DNA of 41,908 bases from Elusimicrobiota bacterium. Lineage in GTDB: Bacteria; Elusimicrobiota; Elusimicrobia; UBA1565; UBA9628. The stretch's first letter is position 1; each line of letters begins with the position of its first letter. Location of the stretch: contig JACPOW010000116.1 in NCBI GenBank assembly GCA_016191335.1, forward strand, positions 1 to 41,908, written 5' to 3'. Under the pieces are notes generated by a model. That model searched no databases. It was given only the letters and a program-made list of their open reading frames with translations, and was not told the DNA's origin. Positions 16,523 through 23,405 of the stretch are shown in pieces. A program made the translations under genes and the position numbers.

Positions 16523-16550
16523 AAGTAACATAATAAATATTATCAATAGT
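16523..16550 (-). other. Candidate dif site (XerC/XerD recombination at the chromosome terminus)
   Basis: The 28-mer reads, on the minus strand, ACTATTGATAA - TATTTA - TTATGTTACTT. The XerD-side arm matches E. coli TTATGTTAAAT at 9 of 11 positions. The left arm shares ACT at its outer end and AA at its inner end with B. subtilis dif, and the 6-base centre is A/T only, as usual. It sits in a short A+T-rich island of an otherwise G+C-rich gene-free region, where genes from both sides converge. No Xer gene is in the window. A chance match in an A+T island cannot be excluded. Confidence 0.5.
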
Positions 16551-16747
16551 AATATAAATAAGGGGTTGGGCAAAGCCGTTCGTTGTTTTTGGGTCCCCCG
16601 CAGGGCTTCTCCCGGCAGGCTGCCCGGGCGGTCCGCGGTCGTTTTGCCGTTAAGCCGTTAGGCGGCCGCAGGCCGCCAAGCTTTAGGCCTGCCGAAAGCG
16701 CGAGGCCGTCATAATGTCCGTCATTCGAGCCGCCCGATCCGTTGCCG
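16551..16747. other. Gene-free stretch with one hairpin
   Basis: No gene is seen. GGCGGCC (16661-16667) and GGCCGCC (16671-16677) form a 7-base stem with a 3-base loop, some 70 bases beyond the stop of the minus-strand gene at 16748. No T-tract follows on either strand, so it is not a clear terminator. The beginning (16551-16561) continues the A+T-rich island of the dif-like site. Confidence 0.4.
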
Positions 16748-17254
16748 TTACGGCCGCTTGCCCAGCACGGCGGCCGTCAGCTGTTCCGCCAGCAGCAGGG
16801 CCCTTATCTTGCCCGTGGCCGTGAGCTCATACCGCCGCGACCGGCGCGAGCCCGAAGACAGCAATTCACCCTGCGCGATCGCGTCCTGGAGCGTCCTGTC
16901 CATGCGTCCTATGGGGTACCCCGAGGCGCGCAGCCACTTGGCCACCATGGTCGCCGTGGGCTTGGGCAGGCTCAGGAGCCTTTCCGAGGCCATCAGGAGC
17001 ACCAGGCAGGCGTCCTTGCCCTCCTTGTCGCCTCCCTGGATCTTGCCCCGCAGCGTCAGCCCTCCGCTCTTGGCCTCCACCACCGCGTTCCAGTCCACCC
17101 GGGGCTCGCGCCGCGGCCCCTCCGCGGCGGCGCCGGCCAGCGGCGTCTGGCGCAGCACGAACTCTTCGCGCTCCTGGCGCACGAACTCCGCGTCGCCTTC
17201 GACCTCGAGCTCGGCCCCGTTGGGCAGCTTGAGTCTGACGCGATGGGGGTTCAT
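16748..17254 (-). CDS. Winged-helix-like hypothetical protein
   Basis: The 168 residues start at ATG 17252-17254. A short N-terminal motif (VRLKLPNGAELEVEGDAEFV) is followed by a charged stretch and a middle strand region (WNAVVEAKSGGLTLRGK). A helical C-terminal half (about 90-168) with KWLRASGYPIGRMDRTLQDA and a beta wing YELTATGKIRALLLAEQ looks like a winged-helix DNA-binding domain. The frame is open upstream to 17497, but the -10 box 7 bases before this ATG and the loss of coding composition argue for the shorter form. It lies alone beside the dif-like site. A role in the terminus is possible but not shown. Confidence 0.6.
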   Translation of the reverse strand: MNPHRVRLKLPNGAELEVEGDAEFVRQEREEFVLRQTPLAGAAAEGPRREPRVDWNAVVEAKSGGLTLRGKIQGGDKEGKDACLVLLMASERLLSLPKPTATMVAKWLRASGYPIGRMDRTLQDAIAQGELLSSGSRRSRRYELTATGKIRALLLAEQLTAAVLGKRP

Positions 17255-17260
17255 GTCCTT

Positions 17261-17289
17261 ATTATCGCATATGTCAGTAAAAAGGTCTA
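17261..17289 (-). promoter_or_regulatory. Promoter of the winged-helix gene, leaderless arrangement
   Basis: On the minus strand, TAGACC (17289-17284), a 17-base spacer and GATAAT (17266-17261) match the sigma-70 pattern at 4 of 6 and 5 of 6. The -10 ends 7 bases before the A of the ATG, so the transcript would begin at or next to the start codon. Confidence 0.5.
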
Positions 17290-17294
17290 CCGGC

Positions 17295-17303
17295 TGTGGA
17301 TAA
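17295..17303 (+). promoter_or_regulatory. Perfect DnaA-box nonamer upstream of the promoter
   Basis: TGTGGATAA is the reverse complement of the consensus TTATCCACA. A one-mismatch copy, TGGGGATAA, is at 17419-17427 in the same orientation. They lie 5 and about 130 bases upstream of the -35 of the winged-helix gene. Two boxes are too few for an origin; DnaA regulation of the gene is possible. Confidence 0.4.
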
Positions 17304-17912
17304 GTCGTGAACAGGCGATTAAACAAATCCCAATCGTTTGTATAAGGCAAATCGTATGACATAAGAATGAATGATAAGACATATACGACACGGTAAGGAC
17401 AGTGAGCGGTGAAAGGCCTGGGGATAACTATGGGGAATCCTCGTCGAGGAATCGAGGTTCCGGCCCCCCTCGGGGCGGTTTCCTGGAAACGAGCCATGTG
17501 CCGGGGCCCTCCACCGGCCTTAAAACGGCCGGAAACAGGCCTAGGCGGGGCGCGGGAACGGCAGGCGTCGAAAGGGCCGGAAACGGCCGCTGACCGGGGG
17601 TTTAAGCGGTCTGGGGGCGCTTGGTTGGGCCGGTTGAGGAAGGCGCCCAGGCGGGTTATTCGGGCCCTATCTGCTGACCGGGACTCGCACCGGCGCGAGT
17701 TTCAAGCAGGCAGGCGGCGATGGCGGGCTGTTTCCGGAAACAGCCACTTCGCGGTCCAGGGGGTAAGAGCTCGTTGAAATGTCAGGCCAGGCACCGGGGC
17801 TCAGCCCAGGCACCGGAGGCTCGTGATTTTTTACCTGCCAAAGTGGCAGGCCGATGAAACTTTTTTGGGGGGTCGATCGTCCCTTAGGCGGGCTGCGGAA
17901 CCGGGACGGCGC
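17304..17912. other. Gene-free region with five hairpins and a short direct repeat
   Basis: No convincing gene. Inverted repeats: 17514-17532 (6-base stem, 7-base loop); 17575-17588 (GGCCG-GAAA-CGGCC, a GNRA-type loop); 17683-17700 (ACTCGC/GCGAGT); 17726-17745 (perfect 20-base palindrome centred on CCGG); 17834-17850 (CCTGCCA-AAG-TGGCAGG). CCAGGCACCGG is repeated directly at 17787-17797 and 17806-17816. None has a clear terminator T-tract. The region may include the 3' end of the porin mRNA (minus strand) or an unknown structured RNA. Confidence 0.5.
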
Positions 17913-19286
17913 TTAGAAGCGGCCGGAGACTTCGAAGGAGTACTTGCGGGCGACCGAGCGGCCCGGGTCCGTGAACTTGCCGGCGCGGAAGTAGGCCATG
18001 GTCGCGGCGATGTTCAGCTGGTCTCGGATCGGGTAGCGCAGGCGCACGTCCCACTCCGTGCCCAAAGTCCGGGGGCCGTTGGAGATGCGCTCGGCCTGGT
18101 ACAGGAAGAAGTCGATGTCGAGCGTGAGGCTCTTGTAGGCGGGCGGGGTGTAGCCGGCGCCGACCACGACCAGGCCGGAGGCGCCGTTGCGCAGGCCGCT
18201 CTTGGTGGTCGTGGAGTAGTTCCCCCCGAACGCGTCGTAGGGGGTCGCGGCGAACAGCTCGCCGAAGCCCGAGCGCTCGAGCCCGTTGTGGCGGTGGCCG
18301 CGGCTGGGGAAGAACGCCTCGTCCGTGGTCCCGGTGCCCGGGTCGTCGCCGCTGCCGCGGGCGACGGACATGCGGGCGATGCCCTCTCCGGTCTTCCAGA
18401 GGGACTGCTTCCACTTCATGCGCACGACCTGGGCGTTGCCGTTGTAGGTGATGTGGTTGGCCGAGGGCGAGAGTCCGGTCGGCGTCGCGTAGCCCTTCTG
18501 AACAGCGGCCTCGCCGTCGAACACCATCGGGCCGTAGCTGATCTGATAGCGCAGGCCGGTGAAGCTGCGCAGGGCCTTGGAGACGAGGCAGCCGTTGGCC
18601 TGCGGGTTGCCCGTGTAGCTGCAGCCGTAGACGGTCTGCTGGGCGCGGTCGCGCTCGATGAGCTGGTTGAGCTGCCAGACGCCCTCGCCGGGAAGATCCA
18701 CGGACAGGCCGGCGAGGTCGAGGCTGTTCGGCGCGGAGGTGTTCAGGGGGTTTCGGTCGTTGAAGACGAAGCCCTCGACCTTCATGTTCCACCAAGGCAG
18801 CTCGCCGCGGGCGGACGCTCCGGTCAGGCCCGCGCCGTCGTCATCGAGCAGCAGGCCGCCGCCGAGGCGGTAGCTCTGGCGGCCGAAGGTCGCTTCCCAC
18901 GGGTAGCCGAAGAGGCGGTGGACCTTGAGGTAGGCGTTCTCGATGAACGGCGTGAGGTCCGCGTTCGGGTAGTACGAGGCCACGCGGTCGAACGGGGAAG
19001 CCACGGAGGCCGTCGAGCCGGACACGCCGATGGCGCGCAGGACGATGCCGAGGTCCATCGTGACGTCCTCCCCCCCGCGCTGCTCGAGAGGGATCTTGCG
19101 CACCGCGACGCCCAGGCGCGCGTCGTTGGTGATGAACGAGTGGGAGTTCTTGTCGGCGGTGTTGTAGCGGAGGTTCGAGTACGACGCCGCCTTCATCTTG
19201 TAGGAGGCGGTCACGTCCAGGCTCGCCGCGCGAGCGGTGGAGAGGCCGGAGACGAGGAGGGCGGCGAGCGAAAGCGCGAGGCGCAT
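17913..19286 (-). CDS. Outer-membrane beta-barrel protein, alginate-export/porin-like
   Basis: The 457 residues start at ATG 19284-19286 with a signal peptide (about 1-21, ending ARA). The rest is alternating beta strands rich in Tyr, Gly and Asn, and the last residue is Phe (FEVSGRF), the BamA-recognised end of outer-membrane barrels. The segment ATFGRQSYRLGGGLLLDD resembles the GRQ-x-x-x-G-D motif of alginate-export-type porins, and the overall length fits. A Cys pair in YGCSYTGNPQANGCL probably stabilises an external loop. It starts 22 bases after the stop of the nucleotidyltransferase gene, so the two may share a transcript. Substrate unknown. Confidence 0.65.
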   Translation of the reverse strand: MRLALSLAALLVSGLSTARAASLDVTASYKMKAASYSNLRYNTADKNSHSFITNDARLGVAVRKIPLEQRGGEDVTMDLGIVLRAIGVSGSTASVASPFDRVASYYPNADLTPFIENAYLKVHRLFGYPWEATFGRQSYRLGGGLLLDDDGAGLTGASARGELPWWNMKVEGFVFNDRNPLNTSAPNSLDLAGLSVDLPGEGVWQLNQLIERDRAQQTVYGCSYTGNPQANGCLVSKALRSFTGLRYQISYGPMVFDGEAAVQKGYATPTGLSPSANHITYNGNAQVVRMKWKQSLWKTGEGIARMSVARGSGDDPGTGTTDEAFFPSRGHRHNGLERSGFGELFAATPYDAFGGNYSTTTKSGLRNGASGLVVVGAGYTPPAYKSLTLDIDFFLYQAERISNGPRTLGTEWDVRLRYPIRDQLNIAATMAYFRAGKFTDPGRSVARKYSFEVSGRF

Positions 19287-19308
19287 CGACCGAAATCCTA
19301 GCAAAATC

Positions 19309-20016
19309 CTACCGGCGTATGAGCGCGAGCCGGTCGAGCGCCCGCCGCTCGCGGCAGGCTTCCGTGAGGCGGGCCTCATTGAAACCGCCCTTCAGCACCT
19401 CCAGGAGACGCCGCGCGTCCTCGTAGTCCTGGCCTCCCCCCGCCTCCAGCTTCATCGCGATGAGGTCCTCGGCGCTGACGACGGGGATGGAGACTCCCTC
19501 GACCGTTACGGCGACGGCTCGCGCCAGCGCCCCGCGGTCGGCGCTTCCGCGCGCCGGGAGCAGATCGACCGGAAAACGGTCCATCGAGCGGGGCGCGGCT
19601 CTTACCAGTCCTGAGACGGGATCGTCCTCTCCGCCCTCCAACCACCGTGCCTCGTAATCCTCGTCCAACGCGGCGATGAGCTCCCGGCGGCGTGAGGCGG
19701 GCAGGTCGATGAGGATGTCGATGTCTTCCGAGGTCCTAAGAAAACCCCAGACGATGACGGCCCAGCCGCCGATCAAGGCGTGGGGCAGGTCGAGCTGGCG
19801 CAGCACTGCCAGGACTCGGCGGATGTCGTGAAAAGGCCCCGACGCGGCGTCGCGGACGATCGACGCCTTGCCTCTCGACGCGAGGCCCGCCGCTCGCAAC
19901 TTCAGGCCGGCGGCGGTCATCACGGCCGCGCGCTTGAGCCGTTGGGCGGGCGTGAGGGAGCGCCATGACGCCGCCAGCGACTCCCGTTTTTGACGTCTGA
20001 CGCGCGATTCGGCCAT
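19309..20016 (-). CDS. Nucleotidyltransferase-fold protein (DUF6036/MNT-like)
   Basis: The 235 residues start at ATG 20014-20016. The N-terminal 75 residues are basic and helical. A minimal nucleotidyltransferase core follows: HALIGGWAVIVWGFLRTSEDIDILIDLP (about 95-122), with the GG and the Asp-x-Asp metal pair, then VVSAEDLIAMKLEAGGGQDYEDARRL near 190. Such proteins often act as antitoxins or modify partners, but no HEPN gene is adjacent. A second, distantly similar protein is encoded at 22857-23405. An in-frame ATG at 20058 is rejected because it would lie at the edge of the porin terminator. The promoter is directly upstream. Confidence 0.7.
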   Translation of the reverse strand: MAESRVRRQKRESLAASWRSLTPAQRLKRAAVMTAAGLKLRAAGLASRGKASIVRDAASGPFHDIRRVLAVLRQLDLPHALIGGWAVIVWGFLRTSEDIDILIDLPASRRRELIAALDEDYEARWLEGGEDDPVSGLVRAAPRSMDRFPVDLLPARGSADRGALARAVAVTVEGVSIPVVSAEDLIAMKLEAGGGQDYEDARRLLEVLKGGFNEARLTEACRERRALDRLALIRR

Positions 20017-20022
20017 GCGCTC

Positions 20023-20051
20023 ATTGTAACGCGACCGTCCCTGATAGTCAA
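20023..20051 (-). promoter_or_regulatory. Strong promoter of the nucleotidyltransferase gene, leaderless arrangement
   Basis: On the minus strand, TTGACT (20051-20046), a 17-base spacer and TACAAT (20028-20023) each match the consensus at 5 of 6. The -10 ends 7 bases before the ATG at 20016, leaving no room for a Shine-Dalgarno. Confidence 0.7.
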
Positions 20052-20056
20052 CGGAC

Positions 20057-20094
20057 AAAAAAAGAGCCCCCCGGCCATTTAGGCCGAGGGGCTC
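20057..20094 (-). terminator. Rho-independent terminator of the porin gene
   Basis: A 13-base stem with one mismatch (20064-20076 with 20082-20094, loop ATTTA on the plus strand) is followed on the minus strand by seven T (20063-20057). It lies 23 bases after the porin stop codon. This is the clearest intrinsic terminator in the window. Confidence 0.95.
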
Positions 20095-20116
20095 CTTACT
20101 TCGTTCTAGATGATCC

Positions 20117-21589
20117 TTAGAACTTGATCGCGACGTCGCCGGCCAGCATGACGGCCGGGTTCAGCGCCGCGTTCGCGCCGCGGAAGTCCGCCATGGCCGC
20201 GCCGGGCTTGAACGAGCCGGCGGTGGCCTTGAAGGACACGTTCTCGGAGTGCTTCCACTCGGCCGTGACATCGACTTCCGAGCCGATGTTGCGGGACGAC
20301 TTGGTGCCGTTCGCGTTGAACGGAGCGACGCGGTGGTAAGCGTAGCGGTAGAACGCCGCGCCGACCGTCAGCTTGTTGAGGGCGGACGGGGTGGCCTTGA
20401 CGCCGAGGCCCCAGATGATGCGGTTGGACAGGCCGTTGGACGCGAACGCGTTCGCGCCGTTGCCGGAGGCTCCGTTCGCGAGCGCGATGGCCGCGCCGTT
20501 GTCGAAGCGACCGTAGATCCCACCCGGGCGGTAGTCCGTGTTGATGGACTGGAACGTGTTGTTGCCCGCGTAGTCGAAGTTGCTGTCGCCCGTGCCCATG
20601 CCGTACTCGCCCCACGGATTGACCGCCCCGACGTCGGAGAGATCGAGCTTGTATCCGGCCTTAAGCTGAACGGCGTAGCCCTTGAAGTTCGCGGACTGCG
20701 CGCCCATGGCGTTCCCGGCGTACGTGGTGCGGTCCTCGCCGAAGTTCTTCGCGAGCTCGAGGCTGCCGGTGAACCCGCCCGTGGCGACCTTCGCCTTGAC
20801 GCCGGCGACCCACAGGTTGGTGTTCTTACCGTTACCGGCCGAGCCCACGCTGCCGAGGGTCTGACCGATACCGATGTTGGCGGTGCCGTGCGTCACGCGG
20901 TTGTAGACGTACGCGCTCGGCTTGACCATCTCGTGCATCTTGCACGAGACGACGATGCCGCGCAGGTCGGTCGCCGTCGTGCCCACGCCGGTGACGGTGC
21001 CGAGGTCGGAGGTCTTGCCGGCGATGCCGGTGACCGACATGTGCTCGCCATTCCAGTCCGCCCGGAAGATGTCGAGCGCGTCCACGCGCATGCCGTAGGC
21101 GTCGCGCGGGCCGTAGTAGATGATGAGGTCGCCCTCTTCACCGTAGAACTGGCGGCCGGCCGTCACGTCGACATAGCCGAACACCTTGTCGATCTTGACG
21201 TTGGCTTCCTGAAGGAACGTCTCTGCCGTGATTCCGTCGATGGAGTCGGGCGCCGCACCGTAAACACGCGCGGAGGGGCCGGCTCCGACGCCCTCGGCGC
21301 CCTTGACGAGGGTCACGCGAGAGTGCACGTCGTCCAGCAGGTCCCAGTCCATCTTGACGATGAGACGGGCGTTAGCGTGGCCGATGCGGTCCTGATTGTG
21401 CGCCGCCACCCCGGGTCCCGAGCCGCCCGCGAGGGCGTTGGGGCGGGTCACGAAGTCAGTCACGTTGCGGGCGGAGGTCGTCTGGATGTCCAGGTTGCCG
21501 GACACCTTGAGGTTCTTCAACAGCTCAGCATTCGCACCGGCCGGAATGAACATGGCCAGGGCTAACGTCGTTCCCAGGAGCTTTTTCAT
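20117..21589 (-). CDS. Major porin-like outer-membrane protein
   Basis: The 490 residues start at ATG 21587-21589 with GAGAGGA upstream. Signal peptide about 1-21 (MKKLLGTTLALAMFIPAGANA). The mature part is beta-strand-rich with low Cys content, ends in Phe (LAGDVAIKF) and contains ADVTAGRQFYG-like (VDVTAGRQFYGEEGDLIIYY) and DAYGMRVDALD segments that recall alginate-export/phosphate-porin-like barrels. Its own strong promoter, a roughly 130-base leader with strong secondary structure and a strong terminator suggest abundant, regulated expression as a monocistronic unit. It is similar in style to the barrel at 17913-19286 (shared GRQ motif), but the two are not close copies. Confidence 0.75.
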   Translation of the reverse strand: MKKLLGTTLALAMFIPAGANAELLKNLKVSGNLDIQTTSARNVTDFVTRPNALAGGSGPGVAAHNQDRIGHANARLIVKMDWDLLDDVHSRVTLVKGAEGVGAGPSARVYGAAPDSIDGITAETFLQEANVKIDKVFGYVDVTAGRQFYGEEGDLIIYYGPRDAYGMRVDALDIFRADWNGEHMSVTGIAGKTSDLGTVTGVGTTATDLRGIVVSCKMHEMVKPSAYVYNRVTHGTANIGIGQTLGSVGSAGNGKNTNLWVAGVKAKVATGGFTGSLELAKNFGEDRTTYAGNAMGAQSANFKGYAVQLKAGYKLDLSDVGAVNPWGEYGMGTGDSNFDYAGNNTFQSINTDYRPGGIYGRFDNGAAIALANGASGNGANAFASNGLSNRIIWGLGVKATPSALNKLTVGAAFYRYAYHRVAPFNANGTKSSRNIGSEVDVTAEWKHSENVSFKATAGSFKPGAAMADFRGANAALNPAVMLAGDVAIKF

Positions 21590-21617
21590 TGCTCTTTTAT
21601 CCTCTCTTGTTTGTATC

Positions 21618-21675
21618 GTAAGCCCCGTTTCAGCGGGGATACTCACGTCATACCCCGCTTTTGACGGGGCCTACG
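21618..21675 (-). promoter_or_regulatory. Structured 5' leader of the porin mRNA
   Basis: Two hairpins, each with CCCCG/CGGGG stems (21622-21637 and 21653-21669), lie between the promoter and the start codon. The two halves (21618-21641 and 21651-21674) can also pair with each other as one long, slightly imperfect helix. Alternative folds are therefore possible about 30 bases before the ribosome-binding site. Confidence 0.6.
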
Positions 21676-21725
21676 TACGACAGGAGCGCCAGTTCTTTGC
21701 GGCTCCTCACGAATGTAGCGGACCG

Positions 21726-21755
21726 AATCTAGCAAAGGTGTTTTGGCGTTGTCAA
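21726..21755 (-). promoter_or_regulatory. Promoter of the porin gene
   Basis: On the minus strand, a perfect TTGACA (21755-21750) is followed after 18 bases by TAGATT (21731-21726; 4 of 6). Transcription would start near 21719, giving a leader of about 130 bases. Confidence 0.65.
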
Positions 21756-21821
21756 CTGTTTGTTAAGCGCTTTTCACGCGGCCGTCATGGGGCCGCCTAA
21801 TCCACTCAGTGCCATCGAGTG

Positions 21822-22490
21822 TTATTTAGTGGGTGGTGAAAGCCGGGCGTTCGCGCGCGCGGCCCAGGGCGTGTCGGGATACTGGAGCGAGATCTTCTGC
21901 CACGTGGCCCGGGCCGCGTCGGCCTGGCCGGCCGCCAACTGGCAGCGCGCCATGGTCTCCTGCACCTGGGGGGCGAGGAAATGCTCGGCGTTCGCGTCCA
22001 GGAACGCCTGCGCGGCGGCGGCGCACTCGGCGCCCTTGCCCGCGGCTTCCAGGGCGGTGACCTTCTCGGCCGCCGCGAAGGGCTTCAGGGGTTCGGGAGC
22101 GGCCTCGGCGGCGCGCGTGAAGGACTCGAGGGCCGCGTCGTTCTCCCCCTTCGCCTGCTTGGCCTCGCCCTGCATCATGCCGGCGAGGGCGGCGGCGGCG
22201 GCGCTGGCGCGCTGCGAGGACACCTCCGCGAGCGTGTCGGACGCCTCCTTGGGGCGTCCATAATAGGAATACGCCTCGGCCATCGACAGCTTGTCCCAGG
22301 CCTCGTTCTCGTTCGCCTTGCGCGCGTAGACGGCGAAGCCGACGACCACTCCGAGGATCGCGGCGGCCCCGGCGGCCATGCCGACCTCCTTGCGGTGCTT
22401 CAGCGCCAGGTCGAGGCCATGGCCGAAGAAATCGCGCACCTCGTCCTGTTTGGCGGCTTGCCGGCTGGCCCAATGCTTTTCGGTAGACAT
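21822..22490 (-). CDS. Membrane-anchored tetratricopeptide protein, YfgM-like
   Basis: The 222 residues have a short basic cytoplasmic tail, one membrane helix at about 37-55 (GMAAGAAAILGVVVGFAVYA) and then paired helices typical of the YfgM/tetratricopeptide-like family (DKLSMAEAYSYYGRPKEASDTLAEV, GMMQGEAKQAKGENDAALESF and further units). YfgM assists the SecYEG translocon and periplasmic chaperones in E. coli; transfer of that role here is inference from architecture. It lies downstream of tRNA-Arg and upstream of the porin promoter region, on the same strand. The stop is TAA at 21822-21824. Confidence 0.65.
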   Translation of the reverse strand: MSTEKHWASRQAAKQDEVRDFFGHGLDLALKHRKEVGMAAGAAAILGVVVGFAVYARKANENEAWDKLSMAEAYSYYGRPKEASDTLAEVSSQRASAAAAALAGMMQGEAKQAKGENDAALESFTRAAEAAPEPLKPFAAAEKVTALEAAGKGAECAAAAQAFLDANAEHFLAPQVQETMARCQLAAGQADAARATWQKISLQYPDTPWAARANARLSPPTK

Positions 22491-22519
22491 GGAGTGATCA
22501 ATCCTTAATAGAGAGCGTT

Positions 22520-22591
22520 TGCCCCGAGAGGGAATCGAACCCCCATCTTCTCCTTAGGACGGAGTAGCTCTATCCATTGAGCTATCGAGGC
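22520..22591 (-). tRNA. tRNA-Arg (anticodon CCT)
   Basis: On the minus strand, GCCTCGA pairs with TCGGGGC (one G-U), then discriminator A. D stem GCTC/GAGC, anticodon loop GTCCTAA (anticodon CCT, reading AGG) and a T arm with GGTTCGATTCC. The outer pair of the anticodon stem is A-A. CCA is not encoded. Confidence 0.93.
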
Positions 22592-22666
22592 GTCATTTCC
22601 TTGTTACAGGACCGCCATGATAGCTTATCGACCCTATTTCCGCCAGAGGGTAGGGTGTTGAGGGGC

Positions 22667-22867
22667 TCAGATCAGGGAGCGGGAGTAATCCGCGGCGCTA
22701 AGACGCGGGGCCGGCGAGCTTCCGGCCAGGCGCAGGGCTTGGTCGAGGAACCGGATCAGGTCGTCGACGTTCATCGCCGCGGGATCGGCCGGCGCCGCGT
22801 TGCGGCGCATGATCTCCTGGTCGATGCGCCAGGAATCGGAGACGAGGCCGGCGTCGTCATCGGCCAT
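22667..22867 (-). CDS. Small protein coupled to the nucleotidyltransferase gene
   Basis: The 66 residues start at ATG 22865-22867, inside the last codons of the nucleotidyltransferase gene (11-base overlap, different frame). It is acidic and helical (SWRIDQEIMRRNAAP, MNVDDLIRFLDQALRLAG), with no signal peptide or membrane segment. I recognise no family. The tight overlap suggests that both products are made together and may interact, as in two-component nucleotidyltransferase modules. The opposite-strand frame in this interval is a shadow. Confidence 0.55.
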   Translation of the reverse strand: MADDDAGLVSDSWRIDQEIMRRNAAPADPAAMNVDDLIRFLDQALRLAGSSPAPRLSAADYSRSLI

Positions 22868-23405
22868 GCTTGAATCTCGCCTCCAGTTCGGCGTATGCGT
22901 CGGCCAAGCCGAAAAGGACGAAGAACTCCCGGATGCGCGTCCAATCCAGGTCCTTTCTCGTCTCAAGCAGGGACTCGATGTCGGCGAGTTCCTTATGGCG
23001 GCGGGAGGGGTTGTTGGCCAGGGATTGGACCTTGAGGCCGATGAGGTCCTCGGCTCTGACGACCTTGAGGGGCAGGCCGATCAAAGCCGAGTCTTTGGAA
23101 ACGGCGCGGGCGATCATCTCCAGGGCCAAGGGTCGGAAGGCGTGGATGAAGTCGATCGCGCCCCAGGGCCCGCCCATGTCGTATTGGGAGACGTTATCGG
23201 AGTGGTGGACGCGGCGGTACCCCGCGCCCGTCAGGAATTCATGGACGCCCGGCATGTCCTCGTTGTGGACGAGGAAATCGAGGTCGCGGGTCGCGCGCGG
23301 CGCGCCGTGGGCGCCGAGCGCGAAGCCCCCGATCAGGGCGTAGCGCGTTTTGCGCCGGTCGAACTCGCGCAGGAGCCGCCCGAGGAGCGATTCCAGGTCC
23401 GCCAT
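22857..23405 (-). CDS. Nucleotidyltransferase-fold protein (MNT-like)
   Basis: The 182 residues have the core YALIGGFALGAHGAPRATRDLDFLV at about 22-46, with GG and the Asp-x-Asp pair (RDLDFLV). DFIHAFRP supplies the third acidic position, and a RAEDLIGLKVQSLANNPSRRHKELADIESLL tail is shared by nucleotidyltransferases annotated as DUF6036 or AbiEii-like. The start ATG abuts the apt stop without a gap. The gene overlaps a 66-residue partner by 11 bases. A toxin-antitoxin or nucleotidylation role is possible; no known toxin is next to it. A more distant relative is encoded at 19309-20016. Confidence 0.75.
   Translation of the reverse strand: MADLESLLGRLLREFDRRKTRYALIGGFALGAHGAPRATRDLDFLVHNEDMPGVHEFLTGAGYRRVHHSDNVSQYDMGGPWGAIDFIHAFRPLALEMIARAVSKDSALIGLPLKVVRAEDLIGLKVQSLANNPSRRHKELADIESLLETRKDLDWTRIREFFVLFGLADAYAELEARFKHGR

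Noticed and set aside
17255..17430. Chromosomal origin because of DnaA boxes and A+T-rich DNA
   Set aside because: Only two boxes, no dnaA, dnaN or gidA neighbours, and gene directions converge rather than diverge here.
16748..17497. N-terminal extension of the winged-helix gene upstream of 17254
   Set aside because: The extension crosses the promoter and DnaA boxes, has A+T-rich non-coding composition, and its codons do not look like the rest of the protein.
17726..17820. CRISPR-like or insertion-sequence ends
   Set aside because: Repeats are too few and irregular, there are no spacers of equal length, and there is no transposase or cas gene in the window.
17834..17850. Hairpin as terminator of the barrel gene at 17913
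   Set aside because: In the minus-strand transcript it is followed by an A-run, not a U-run.
19309..20058. Start of the nucleotidyltransferase at ATG 20056-20058
   Set aside because: This ATG lies at the T-tract of the porin terminator and upstream of the -10, so it would not be in the transcript.
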